The notes under the pieces: model-generated
Database searches by the model: none
What the model was told of the DNA's origin: nothing
Seen by the model: the letters and a program-made list of their open reading frames with translations, nothing else
Translations under genes and position numbers: made by a program
Assembly: GCA_036583965.1 (NCBI GenBank)
Contig: JAZBQD010000034.1
Span: forward strand, 744,001 to 808,000
Direction of reading: 5' to 3'
Length of the DNA: 64,000 nt
Source of the DNA: Prunella strophiata
Taxonomy: Eukaryota; Chordata; Aves; Passeriformes; Prunellidae
In this document: one piece after another, positions 25,501 to 36,872 of the stretch
Position numbering within the stretch: position 1 is the stretch's first letter
How the letters are laid out: every line of letters begins with the position of its first letter

Positions 25501-28500
25501 CTGCAAACATCTATTTCCCAGCACTAGAGATGCACACAGCACATCCCAGGGATGCTTTGCTGAATGCAACTGGCTGTAAAAATTCCAAGATTAGATCAAG
25601 GGATCCAAAACTGAGTTGGCTACCCCAGCATGTTTTCACATTTAATGTTATTTCCCAGGCACAGCCTTGACTTCCAGCTTTATATTTCCACACACAAGGG
25701 ATAAGCTGCTCCACTTTCCCACAGAGAGAGTTTGGGGGCTGCACCAGGGTGGCCTTCACAGGGGAAGGAGGGCAGGGGAAGGGGAGAGATCCTTCTCATC
25801 TGATGCAGCATGCATAGGGCTCATGTATCAGAGCTGAAGGAGAGGGCCATGGCTGAGTCAAACACCAAATTGTGTTTCTGGGTAAAATGCATCTTTGCCC
25901 AGCTCTCACACTAAGATGAACGTTGGTGCAGTCTGGCAAATACCAAGATCCTTAAAATTTGCAAACAAAAACCAAAAAAGGAGCAGTGGGTGGCCAATGC
26001 CTGTAATATTCTCAGGGTGGGCAGTGTGGATCCGTCAGGACTCCCCTGCACTTTTGATGTTCCCCTGCTATTGCTTCGCCTTGCAACAACAGCTGAGCAA
26101 ATTAAGAACCAAGTCTAAAAGGCACTGGAGGCTGCTGCCCGACCAGGAACAGAGGATGGGAGGTCACATGAGCTCTGCAAGATTATCTTGAAAACCCCAC
26201 ATTACAGCTCTCCAAGGAGTCCAACTCTAACTAAAACTTGTTGGGCCTCACAGATAGGCCTAATAGATCAAATTCAAGTGACATTTTAAAGAAACTGATT
26301 TTTGTTTGCATTAGCGATGCATGAGGAGAAACTGTAACGGGTTAACGAAGAATTTCATCCATAAGCTGTTATATTAGGAAATACAATATTATATTCCCCA
26401 CAGAGCAAAAAGTTGTTTTGTCTTATTAGCAAATATTGACTAAAAAACACTGATTAAATGAGTGTTCCTATGCTGCTGACTCAACCACATCCGTGTTTGT
26501 TCCCTTAAGAGAGCATTACACATGCTGAACATACATCCAGAGGAATCAATCATTAGACATATGGTTAGGATATTATCTTTTCCAAACCAAAAGTCCAGGC
26601 TTTCAGGGAGAAACCAAGAGCCAAGACAAGTTGCTAGACTTGGTTATCTCTCAGAAGCACAGCAGAACAGGTCACACCCCAGCCTTTGCAATATTCATAT
26701 ATTTTAAGGAATTTCTAGATAATAATAAAATTATTTTTATTTCTCATCCCATTATTTTATGCTGTGGCTATCTATAAGGAAGTTGAATAGTCTTGCAATT
26801 AAAAAGACAACCCTGAATCTGCATGATTTTAGGCAAATCATCTCCAGCCTGGTTTTAAAGATCCTTGATGAATCTGCAGAGCTTTAGAATAGGCTTCAAT
26901 GTTCCCCTGCCATCACTTTCAAGGGAGTTGAAACCTATAACCTGTCTCACTCAAGTCTTGCAACAGTGAGTGGAACAAGGCCTAAATATCTTTAAAATGC
27001 TTGGGTTGGACAGATTTTCAACACAGCTCAGCTCAAATTTCCCCTCTTCAGCAGGATCCACATGAAGTCAGAGTGCAGGGCCTGGGGCTCACTGGCTCGG
27101 CTCTCCAAAGGCTGCCCAGCATTTTTGGGAATCTCACTCCTTTCTTGTGTTCCCAGCTGAAAGATGAGCTGCTTGAAAAGTCCAGCTTTCCTTTTCTGTA
27201 AAAATAAGGCTCCCAACACACTGCTGATTCACACAGGCTTGGGAAAGCAGAAAGTGGCCAGAGCTCAGGCCTTCAAACAGCTCCTGAGACAAGCAAACAA
27301 GGTCAGCCTGTCTCCCTGCACTGCCCATTCCAGCAATATTCCTCATTTCACTGGGCCACAGTCTGCTCTCCCATCTTCACATGCTGGCTTCTAAAACCAG
27401 GCAATGTAATTCAAAATATTTAAAACTACTGAGAGAGAAAAGCTGCTACAGCTCTTCAAGTGACAGCCTGGGAACAACCTGAGAGGTCACATTTAGCAGC
27501 TTTACAGTAAATTATTTTCGATTATAGTGAAAATAGTGGGATCTATGAGTCCTCAGATCTACTCCTCATTTCAAATAGTGTGGACAACAACAGTTGGATG
27601 CACACAGACTGAATTTTTCTAGACTAAAATTTCTCTGTGTCATCATAATACTGTTAGTTCCCAGCAGGCTTTTGAAGGAGAAAACTTAAGTACTGAACAT
27701 AGTTATTAACTAAGAGTTATATTCTTAGCTCTGAAAAAATTTATGGCCCTTATTTTTGGATCTTGTCATGTGTGATGGACCAAAACCAAATTTAAGAAGG
27801 GAGTGCAGGTGGATTTTGACAAAATGTGTGACCTGAAGGGTAAAATTCCATCAAATCTGGAAAACTGCTTTTTGAAAAACGACCTTTAAAATACAATAAG
27901 CGTTTTCTGATGAAACTTATTAACAACACTCCATTGAGATGGCCTGAGTAATGCTCAGTGGTGTCTCAGCCACATATTCCCAGGATATCTTGCAGTTCCC
28001 CAGCTGTTCAGCTCTGGTGGCAGACCCTGTGTAGGTACCTGTGAAGAAGAAAGTTCCCATGGCCCTGTCCCAGTGCCACAGCAGAGCAGCTCTCCAGGCT
28101 TCAGTGCCTGCCAGGACCAGGACTAAGCTGGAGCTGCCCCGTTGGGATGAACTCCAGCTGCCAAAGGGTTTGGGAGAGCTTGGCTTGGCTCTCTGCTGTT
28201 CAAACGTGCTCCTTACTGGCCTGGGGCATAATTACAGGAACCCTGGGAACGTGAGGGAAGGGACAAGTGCAATCCTCTGTAAAATATGTCCCAGCTGGGG
28301 ATGACATCATGGCCATTGATCAGCCTGGGAGCCCTGCAGTCCCCACCCAGCCTGTCATTTACACACAGCAGCAAAAGGGAACAAGGCCTGCACTGAGCTG
28401 CCCTGGGAGGCACCTGCCAATAATTTCTTCTTGTCCCAGGACACTGCCAAGCCTCTCCAGAAGTTTTGCTAAAAGAAAAACCAGTGAGCAACTTCTTTCC

Positions 28501-28741
28501 AAGGATACTGGAATACCTCATGCTGATGGGTTTGCTGTGTCAGGAGCAGCTCCTGAGGTAGTTAAGAGCTGCTAAACAACTTCTTCAGGTGGGCACACTG
28601 AGGCACAGAATGGCTCAAGTGTGGCACTTGAAACTGTCACCAGCCTAGGCAACTGCCTTTATGTACATTTATATTTTAAACAAATACACTGAGTGATGGG
28701 AGTGATGGGGTTTTCTTCTCCCATTTGTCCAACTTACAGGT
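22576..28741. other. unique non-coding sequence
   Basis: I see no supported gene or identifiable transposon in this 6-kb stretch. A consensus TATA box occurs at 25125 (listed separately). The segment 26220-26530 is AT-rich with isolated CpGs and looks like possible conserved non-coding sequence. The longest frame is 180 codons on plus at 22915-23457 and shows no recognisable domain. Confidence 0.5.
25125..25133 (+). promoter_or_regulatory. TATA-box-like core promoter element (candidate)
   Basis: TATAAAAAG in the context GGTATAAAAAGGAGC is an excellent match to the eukaryotic TATA consensus. A start site would be expected about 25-30 bp downstream, near 25155, in the GC-richer sequence GCGTGGCTGGGAGGG. 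I could not find LTR ends or a target duplication around it, nor a coding exon downstream. Its presence may be chance, or the remnant of an old LTR promoter. Confidence 0.2.
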
Positions 28742-28885
28742 CCCAGGCTGAGCTAAAGCCTATCCAGACCTGTCTCAGATCCCAGGCTAAGTTCCAAACC
28801 TGTCCCAGCTCCCAGGCTGACTAAAGCCCTCTCCAAACCTGTCCCAGCTCCCAGGCTGAGCTAAAGCCCTCTCCAAACCTGTCCC
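28742..28885. repeat. short 39-bp-period tandem repeat, about 4 units
   Basis: Four units begin CCCAGGCT(G/A)A and end CCTGTCCCAGCT or a variant. Two are 39 bp. The second is shortened to 30 bp through loss of the CTAAAGCC-type middle section, and the last is cut after CCAAACCTGTCCC. The units starting at 28811 and 28850 are nearly identical, so they are the most recent duplication. Flanks are unique sequence. Confidence 0.85.
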
Positions 28886-30132
28886 CTCAGTGCAGCACAC
28901 GCAGCCTCACGCTGCATTCCAGTCAATCAGCAGAAAATTCCACACTCCCTCCTGGATGTTCTCCCTCCCTTCTGGATTAGTCCCAAGCTCCAAGCACTCC
29001 AGTAGGCACTGACAGACAGCAGGAGATGATGTAGAGGTGCAATCAGATCAGACTAGGGAGAGTACAAATCTGTACAGCATAATGAGTCTTCTATTGCATA
29101 TATCAGAGCTTTGAAACTTTTTCTAGTTAAATATATAGTCTGAAACCATTCAGCATATATCATCTCATCAGAACAACAGGCTTCCATTGTTCCTGTGGCA
29201 TAAATCTCTCACAGGCTCCTAACAGCACATGATTTCCACGGCTCCAGGCTGATATAGTGTGGCATGAGGAGAGGAGGGTTTGTACATGGAAATCGACTTA
29301 CACTGTAAGAACAAATTTTGCATTGTTCTGTACCTGCAAGTCACACGTCTCCATGCTGCCCAATGAACTCTTGCACGGGTTGCTGCCGAGGGGAAATAGC
29401 TCCATAATCAGGTGTGCTTTGCCTGGGGCCCTGCTGGAGTGATCTGCAGCTCGGGGCTCTGTGGCACCACAGCCCTGCTGGCTCAGCACAGCCCAGCAGT
29501 GGCAGCAGGGAACACAAGGGCCCCAGCCCCTGGATCCAGGAGGGTTTGGGGGTGCTCCAGCCCCACACAGCTCTGCCACTCCCTGGTGAACAAGACGTGT
29601 CCCCTACACCCTGCAACCCCAGAAAGGATTCATTGGTGCTCTCTCTCAGCTCTGTGAGTGAGAGTAGGACCCTTCCTCAGGGGAGTCAAGGATCATTTAC
29701 GACTCACGGTCCTGTGTCAGCACGAGCAGCAAACACAGGTAGGCACTTAGTGGCTGTCAGGTGGAAGATATTTGCTTGGCAGGAAATGTCCACATTTCAT
29801 CTTTGCTGGATGAAGCCCCACAGCTGGCTGGAGACAGCTGCTGCTCTGGGGCCAAGAAGAGCTTGGTATTAGGCCCTCTAAAGGCAGTGGTCCCAGCTAG
29901 TGGTCCCTGCTGCTCTACCTTCTGCTCTCTTAGCAAAAAGGACCTGCTCCTGCTTCACAACAGGCTGCCTGGAGCTGCTGGGTGCTGGGTAGAAGTGTTT
30001 CTATCCTACAACAAGACATGGTCATCCTCAACCTCCTTCCTTGGCAGCTTTGTTTCCATTCTTACACCTGCCCCTGGTCACTCTTCCCTGCAGCTGTCTT
30101 CCCAGTCCTTCTTTTTGGGAATAGATTGTTCC
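28886..30132. other. unique non-coding sequence
   Basis: No gene was recognised. The 29050-29200 part is AT-rich and unique. The 29400-29700 part is GC-rich, with overlapping chance frames up to 175 codons that run into the CR1 fragment downstream. Confidence 0.5.
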
Positions 30133-30334
30133 CTGGGAGGTGGGCAGGCCCTGGCACAGGGTGCCCAGAGCAGCTGTGGCTGCCCCTGGATCCCTGGGAA
30201 TGTCCAAGGCCAGGTTGGACACTGGGGCTTGGAGCAGCCTGGGGCAGAGGAAGGTGTCTCTGCCATGGCTGGCAGTGGCACTGGATGAGCTTTGGAGGTT
30301 CCTTCAACCCAAACCAGTCTGGGATTCTGTGATA
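30133..30334 (+). mobile_element. CR1 LINE 3' fragment
   Basis: Plus-strand CR1 3' terminus with the motifs in order: GGGCAGGCCCTGGCACAGGG near 30142, TGCCCAGAGCAGCTGTGGCT, GGATCCCTGGGAATGTCCAA, GGCCAGGTTGGACACTGGGG, CTTGGAGCAGCCTGGG, then CCTTCAACCCAAACCAGTCT and a terminal GGGATTCTGTGAT. It mirrors the minus-strand copies at 12.0, 46.2 and 61.6 kb, so it belongs to the same subfamily. There is no coding region. Confidence 0.93.
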
Positions 30335-31235
30335 ATGATCACACCATGACCATCCATACCCCTCCAGATAAAGACCCATAATTTTCTCAGGGCTCTTATG
30401 GCAGCTCTCAAAAGCACAAGAGAGAGATTGCAGCACCTGTTAAATGTTGGGGACATTTTATAAAGCCATCCCTGTGTGAGAGGTGCTGCTTCCAGGGGCA
30501 CCCCTGGCTCAGGTGCTGCCACTGCCAATCCCTTTGCCTGGAGTGCCACCAGAGGGGCCTGGCACATCACACACAGAGGTGGCCAGAGGTCACTTCAAGG
30601 GCAGGAGGCTCTCATATTCCCCTGAGGATGGAGCAGATGGAGTGCTATGGAGATGCTCTCTAGGGCTCTCCTGCAGCAAGCAATTGACAAATTCAGCCTC
30701 AGAGGCATTCCCAAGGATGAGGTGAGTGCAGCCATAAAGGCTGGTTCATGAAAGGGAGATAAAATACACTGTAAAAATATTCCCCTTCTACCTGGGGATG
30801 GGATTGAAGCCTTTCTGCACTCACCCCTGAGTGACCACAGGGAAGGGAGATGCCCAGAATGCCCAGAGGGCAATTCCCAGGGATGGTAGGAAATGACTCA
30901 CTGCTGGAGGAGTGCATGAAATACTGGCTGTGCTCTCACCTCCTACCACACAGGCAGAGAATTCCTATCAGCACACAGAGGCTATAGGGTTACATTTTCT
31001 CATCAGAGCCCAGACAAACCCCACAGACTGCAGGCACTGCACTGCAGCCCTGCAGGCTGAGGAGCTTGGCTGCAGCATGCACGTCTGTGTTTTGCTGCCT
31101 TTCAGCTGCACTGAAATTTGAAAACAAGAGGTCATGAACTGCAGCCTTGCCAGAGTAGGAGCCAGAGTACAACCATCATCTCCCTGGTCCACAAGCAGTC
31201 TGGGATAAGGAGCAAACTGCAAATCAATCTGTTTC
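30335..31235. other. unique non-coding sequence between two CR1 fragments
   Basis: There is no supported gene. No direct duplication joining the two neighbouring CR1 copies was seen, so they look like independent insertions in the same orientation. Confidence 0.45.
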
Positions 31236-31612
31236 TGGATCAGGAACGGTGTGGCCAGCAGGAGCAGGGCAGTGACTCTTCCTCTGTGCTCAGCACTGCT
31301 TGGGCAGCACCTCGAGTGCTGTGTCCAGTTCTGGGCCCCCCAGTTTAGGAAGGACATGGAGGGGCTGGAGCGTGTCCAGAGAAGGGCAGCAAGGCTGGGG
31401 AGGGGTCTGGAGCACAAGTGCTGTGAGGAGTGGCTGGGGGAGCTGGGGTTGATTATCCTGGAGAAGAGGAAGGCTCAGGGCAGACCTCATCACTCCCTGA
31501 CAGGAGGGGGCAGCCAGGGGGGCTGGGCTCTGCCCCCAGGGAGCAGCCACAGGACAAGAGGACACAGCCTCAAGCTGTGCCAGGGGAGGGTCAGGCTGGA
31601 CATCAGGAAGAA
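31236..31612 (+). mobile_element. CR1 LINE fragment (3' UTR, lacks terminus)
   Basis: CR1 motifs in order on plus: CTGGATCAGGAACGGTGTGG near 31236, CTCGAGTGCTGTGTCCAGTT near 31311, TTCTGGGCCCCCCAGTTTAG, GGAGCGTGTCCAGAGAAGGG near 31368, GGAGCTGGGGTTGATTATCC, TGGAGAAGAGGAAGGCTCAG, GACACAGCCTCAAGCTGTGC near 31560 and GACATCAGGAAGAATT. The sequence stops where the next consensus motif (TTCTTCAC) should begin, so the last roughly 200 bp of the element are absent. That is unusual, because CR1 copies normally keep the 3' end. It points to a later deletion. Confidence 0.88.
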
Positions 31613-34396
31613 TTAGCATAAGGTTTTTACTTAAGAAAAGCAGTAAAAGCACTGTACAAGTTTATAATTCCTAATGAAGTAGTTTATCTCATCTGAATAG
31701 TGTTTTCTTAATGAACAACTTTTAGACCTTTCAGGAGATTTCAATTTCAGGGAATGCCACAGTGATATTAAAATCTGCATGTTGTAAAATGCTTTGCAAT
31801 GATTCTGAGGGTTATGGGAATGCTCCCCAATGTACAGTTCTTTGATGTGTGTGACAAGGATGGCAATACAATTTTAGCACACAAAAGGACAGTGGATTAA
31901 ACTGACTCTATTTGAAAGTACATCAAGATCCTTAGGAGAATGTACCAGAGATAAGAGGGGCTAAATGTTAATATCCAGAAACTGTCATATGATAAGGTCA
32001 ATATATTGTTAGCTAATGAATTACAGACTTAATGTATCTCCTGTTGGCTATGGAGCAGACAGGATGTCAGCCTATTTTATTAGCTTAATGAGAATTTGAA
32101 AATCAAGATATGAGAGAAGATGGCCAGACCAACAAATGCTTTTTAATTACCCCAAAAGGGCTAATCTGTTAATTTAACTTCTCAGCTCCAGACACCAACA
32201 TGACCAGTGCTGGGACATCTTCACAGACTTTAGTGACACCCTTCCTTTAGTGAGTAACAGCCACAAACATTCAAAGGTTTAAAATAGCAAAGTATCTGAT
32301 TTTATTAAACATAAAATAGGCATCACATTGCACACATTTTCCAGTCTCCTGGGTCCCTGAGGCACTGATTAGACTGTTCCTTCAGGAAGCATCCAGGAAA
32401 GTCAGAAGAAGGTCCTAAATAAAGGTTTTGATCCACGTTTCCAGCATAGAGCCTAACTGATGTGTCCTCATTTGAATGAGAAAAGGAACTCTGTAGAAAT
32501 TCAGGTCTCTAATGCTGGAAGGAAATAATGCTCTTAGTCATGACTCATTGGAGAAAAATAAGTCTCATTTGTTGCATTTAGGTTCTTGTTTACTTTCTAT
32601 CCTGCTGATGGCTGTTTGCCACTGCTGTCCCCTCCACTTCCATGTATTTGCTCTTCCCACACCTACCTGGGGTGCACAGTGATTCCCCACAAACACTGTC
32701 ACTCATTATTTCCTTCTGCTATGCTTTAAACATCTCCTGTGCACACTCAGGCCTTCTCTTTGGCTTTGAGGTGGTTCTCAGGTATAATTGAAGGAAAGAA
32801 AAAGTGCTCAATATTTCTGTCTTCACATTTCTTCCTTACTTCTCTTATTTCTCCTTATGTCATGTTTGTAATATGCCTTGACTTCCCTGCTTTTGCTCTA
32901 GTCCTGGGAATTGGCACATGGATATTTTCCTTCAGAATGCTGAAATCAAAGGTTTTTCCCAGCAGTTTTCCCCCTGGACCAATGTGGATATCAAAGAGCA
33001 GTGTTTGTATGCATGCTGCAAACCAAACCCCAAAGACCTCCAGCCTTTGCTGTCTCTCACAGAGGATATTACTGCTGCAAGACTGCCTGGTGTGGATGCA
33101 CTCTGCAGCACCTTGATTGCCACAGAGTCTGTGTGCACCAGGCTACAAGAGCCTCTGGAGATGTGTTTCCTGCTCCATTGCCTCCTCAGGGGGTCACACG
33201 TTCCCACAAGGCAGCTCAGAGACTGAGGCATTTCAGGGAGACAGAAGAAATTCAGGTGTGAGTACCTGACCCAACAATTCCATGTCAACAAAGCACTCAC
33301 CAAATCAACAAACCCCTCACCTGGATTGATGCAGTCATTGTCCTTTGGATTGACTGACAGCCACAACAACACGGGCTGCCCACAGCCTGCCCAATCCTGA
33401 TGGAGCAAACCTAAACCATCTGCTTTTGGCTGTAATTCTGAGAATTCAGGAGATGAAGATCCTGCTGTGAGAAGGGGAAAAACAACCTGTTTAACCTGCC
33501 TGGGTCCCTTTGTGGGCAGGTGCCTCACAAGTTTCACATCAGCTGGAGCTGCCAGACAGTGACATCCCCCAGAATCCCAGCACAAATCACCCAAAACGGG
33601 TCCTGCTGCTCCAGCCTTCCCTCAGGCTGCACCCGTGTCCCTCACCACTGCCCAAGGGTCCTCCTGGTGGCTGCACCAGCCCCTTCCAGGCCCTCCAGCC
33701 CCTGCAAACACATGCACAACACCAGGGTAAGTAATGAGATGCAAATGTATTCCTCCAGAGGTTGATCCAAAGCCCAGTCAAGTCAATTATTATTAATGTA
33801 ATTAGTACTGTATGAGCAGTTCAAGGCATAATTCAAGTCAGGTCTCCATCTAGGCAGGCTGTGGATATGTGCAGAGCAGAATTAAAGGGTTTGCAAGCTG
33901 AGTGTGACAGACAAAAAGAAAGAGAGGAAGGAGATGTGAGGTGATATAAAAAGAGCAGATAATATGCCACAGAAACCCAATCTTAATCCTGGGCTTTGTC
34001 TGGCAAACCATGCAGCCTTCAGCAGGAATTTCCAATAGCAGTTACATCAGCAGTGTGTTCATCAAACAGTATTTTGAACCTTTATTTGTCATTAATTTTC
34101 TCTCTCCTTACATTTTTATTCATTTCCCCCTGCATTGGACTGGCATGAGTATGCTGTTTATTTCTCTAGCAGGGACTGTGTGCTGGGGGTCATTTGAGCC
34201 AAGCCAATAACATGACCTGGAGCTGCAGGCATGAATGAAGGGCTGAACAAAACCCACCATGAGCTTTGCTTTCTTCTGTACCAGTAATTAAAAATGCCTG
34301 ACTCACACTGAGCACTGTGGAACTGGTTTGCTCGAGTGTCACGTCCAGATGCCAACCCACGAGCCCCTTGCTGTTCACTGGCACTCACCCAAAAGC
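31613..34396. other. unique sequence, part possibly conserved non-coding
   Basis: No exon could be supported. The 31640-32340 part is AT-rich, free of recognisable transposons, and dense in TAAT/ATTA homeodomain cores around 31990-32180. A frame of 220 codons on minus (32932-33594) and shorter plus frames ending near good 5' splice motifs (GTGAGT at 33258, GTAAGT at 33727) were examined. They show no recognisable protein. Confidence 0.45.
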
Positions 34397-34398
34397 TC

Positions 34399-34445
34399 TT
34401 CCCCCCCCGCTCTTTTTCGCTCTCTTTTTTTTTTTTTTTTTTCAG
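34399..34445 (+). promoter_or_regulatory. long pyrimidine tract ending in TTCAG (possible 3' splice site)
   Basis: A nearly pure pyrimidine run starts with CTTCCCCCCCC (34398-34408), continues through TCTTTTTC, and ends in T18 (34425-34442) followed by CAG at 34443-34445. This has the form of a very strong polypyrimidine tract plus AG acceptor. The GC-rich block starts immediately after. It may equally be a simple-sequence tract, and without transcript evidence the splice role is inference only. Confidence 0.3.
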
Positions 34446-34780
34446 TCCAGAAGGGAGCGTTTCCAGGGCGGAGGGAGGGGCTGGGGAGAAGCGGGCACAG
34501 GGATGCGGAGCCGGGATGCGGAGCCGCTCCTCTCCTGGCTGTGCTCGGCACCCCCTGCTCGGGCTGCAGCCCGGCTGGTGCAGCCAGAGCACCCTCTGCT
34601 GCTCCTCTCCCTCCTGCCAGGCAGCCCTGGCACCGCAGACCCTTCCCGAGCACCCGCAGGGATGCTGCGGTACCCGGGCTCGCTCCCAGCCGGGCTCTGC
34701 CCGCACACCGCCCGGGCTCTTCGGGATGTGATGGAGCGTGGGGTGAGAGCCACGCCGGCCCCGGCAGGGATTCTGCAAAC
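34446..34780. promoter_or_regulatory. CpG-island-like GC-rich block
   Basis: I counted by hand about 25 CpG dinucleotides between 34451 and 34780, with GC near 70%, giving an observed/expected ratio of roughly 0.6. That meets the usual CpG-island thresholds and stands out sharply from neighbours, which have few CpGs. Several short GC-box-like strings (GGGCGG at 34467-34472, GGAGGGGCTGGGG) occur. Frames through it are open on both strands (201 codons plus, 210 codons minus). On plus, ATG at 34503 starts a frame with a Leu-rich stretch, and a GTGAGA donor-like motif follows GAGCGTGGG near 34742. A promoter or first exon is possible, but no protein family is recognised. Confidence 0.45.
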
Positions 34781-35747
34781 CTGCTGTCACTGCTCCACAG
34801 CCTCATCTGAGAAAGGCAGGAAAATCTCCTTGTTCTGGAACCCAGTGTCCAGTGGAGCTGGGGATACGAGGCTGCACCAGGGCTCTCGGCACTTGCACGG
34901 GTTTATCTGGAAATGTTTGTAGCTGCCCTTGCTATGAGAGCACGTGAATGCAATTACAATATTCCAGCAGAAATCAGCCGAGTACGTGGTAAAGCAGGGG
35001 AACATACAAGGGAATGTGTGTAAGACAATCTCCCCATCATGCACATGCAAGGGCACCGGGATTCCTTCCAGAATCCAGAATCCAGCTGCTCCCCACACTC
35101 CCTGCTGTGCCCAGAGAGGGGAGCCCAGCCTGTCTGAGGCTGCACTGCTGGCCTGGGGGCCACCAAGGTCGCCCTGGAGTGGCCAGGCAGCCACGGAGAG
35201 CAGCAGGGCTGAGATCTTTGTAGCTGGAAAAGGCAAGTCAACATGCAAATCCTAGCTAAAATATCTTTATTAGCAGCATTTTAATCACTTGCAAAATCTG
35301 GACCAGGATCAAACCAAACATAAGGCAGCAGCTGCTGTAAACAGCCGTTGTTGAAATGGAAAAATGATTGGTGCTGAGGGAAGGATGTCAGGAGTAATGA
35401 GCCTGCCTTGGCTGCGAGCAGCGGGCACGGCCGGGCACCTCGGCGTGCCCTGCCCCAAAACCCCTCCTGGTGCAGCCATCCCCCAACCTGCCACCTCCCT
35501 GCTGACCCCAGTAACCACCCCTGGCCAGATTTACAGCACCCAGGGGTTCTTCAGACTCTGCTTGGAGAAGGGAACAATTCCACTGGTGCAGGAGCCTCTC
35601 TCATTCTGTCACACACTGGAGGGTAATGCTGAAAATCATTTTAACTTCCACACAATTAGTAATTATCCACCAAAACTTGCACTGAAACAAGGTGTGTATT
35701 AGCCATATTTTGGCTCTGGTATTAATTACACTTTCTCCCCCTCTGCT
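34781..35747. other. unique non-coding sequence
   Basis: No recognised gene. A small CpG-rich spot lies at about 35414-35446 (GCGGGCACGGCCGGGCACCT), smaller than the block at 34.5 kb. Frames up to 153 codons on minus cross 34787-35248 without motifs. Confidence 0.45.
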
Positions 35748-36306
35748 GCAGGAAGGGACCTGGGGATCCTGGTCCATGGCCAGTTGAACATAAGTCAGCA
35801 GTGCCCTGGAGCCAGGAGGGACATCCCTGTCCTGGGGACATCAGGCCTGCCCAGGGAGGGATTGTCCCACTCTGCTCTGGGCTGGGACAGCCTCACCTCC
35901 AGTCCTGGGGCAGTTTGGGTGCCACAATATAAAGAAACATTAAAGAGTGTCCAAAGGATGGACATGAGGATGGGGAAGGGTCTGGAGGGGAGCAGCTGAG
36001 GGGACTTGATTTGTTCAGCTGGAGGAAACTGGGGGAGACCTCATTGTGGTCTTCAACATCCTCCTGAGGAGTAGCTCTGATCTCTTCACTCTCCTGGCCA
36101 GCAGTATGATCCAGGGAGTGGCTGGAGCTGGGCCAGGGCAGGCTCAGGCTGGATTCTGGGAGAAGTTTCTTCCCCCAGAGGGTGCTGGGCACTGCCCAGG
36201 CTCCCCAGGGAATGGGCACGGCCCCGAAGCTGCCAGAGCTCCAGGAGCCTTTGGACAGAGCTCCAGGGATGCCCAGGGGGGATTGCTGGGGGGCTGGGCA
36301 GGGCCA
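35748..36306 (+). mobile_element. CR1 LINE 3' fragment, longest in window
   Basis: About 560 bp of plus-strand CR1 3' UTR. Motifs in order: GGACCTGGGGATCCTGGTCC near 35757, AGTCAGCAGTGCCCTGGAGC, GGAGGGATTGTCCCACTCTG near 35855, TTTGGGTGCCACAATATAAA near 35915, GAGTGTCCAAAGGATGGACA, GGAGCAGCTGAGGGGACTTG, GGGAGACCTCATTGTGGTCT near 36032, CTCCTGGCCAGCAGTATGAT, TTTCTTCCCCCAGAGGGTGC near 36167 and a degraded end near 36300. The motif set differs from the short young copies, so it belongs to another CR1 subfamily. Its terminal ATTCTATG repeats are not visible. Confidence 0.9.
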
Positions 36307-36872
36307 CAACTCTCACTGGGACACCTCAGTCCTTCTCACAGCACAAAGAGTTTCTCTTCCCTTCCTCATTGACAGGATGCCACAAGAAATTCCCAATGTG
36401 AAAGCAGCCCAAACCATGTTGAGCACGAACATACACAAGCCATCAATCATTCCCGTGTGTCAGAGGAGCAGCAGCCAGTTCCTTAAATCATCTGCATTTC
36501 AGACACTGAGTGTCAAAACACGAGAAGTGGCTTCAGACAAACCAGCTCTGAGTCCTGTCCGAGTCGGGAGGGGGAAAAGGCGTTGTTTAGTATTTTCCGT
36601 TTCCATCAGGGGGAGCCTGTGCACAGAGGATTGGTCCTGGTGCCTCTCCAGCCCCAGAGATTTCCCACAGCCACAGCTCGTTGAGACCTTGTGCTGTGCG
36701 ATTTGGGCTCCAGGTCCCGGGAGCTCTGTCTCGTGTGAGGAATTCAGAAACATTTCTGCCTTTACAGACCGGTTTGAGCCGTGTCCAGGAGTGAGATCTG
36801 TTTATCTAATTATGTTACTGGAAGGTTAACGTTTTTGTTTAGCTGATGTATAATTCATACCACCAACAATGC

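Noticed and set aside
32739..33734. Possible spliced exons ending at GTGAGT (33258) and GTAAGT (33727)
   Set aside because: Donor-like hexamers are expected dozens of times in 64 kb on two strands. No acceptor pairing, conserved protein or consistent frame was found.
33945..33953. TATAAAAAG as a second core promoter
   Set aside because: It lies in a purine-rich AT stretch with no GC-rich start region downstream and no transcript sign. Several similar strings exist (56327, 51226, 37224).
36182..36829. Plus-strand 215-codon frame
   Set aside because: The first third lies inside a CR1 3' UTR, and the rest shows no protein motif, so a chance read-through is the simpler reading.
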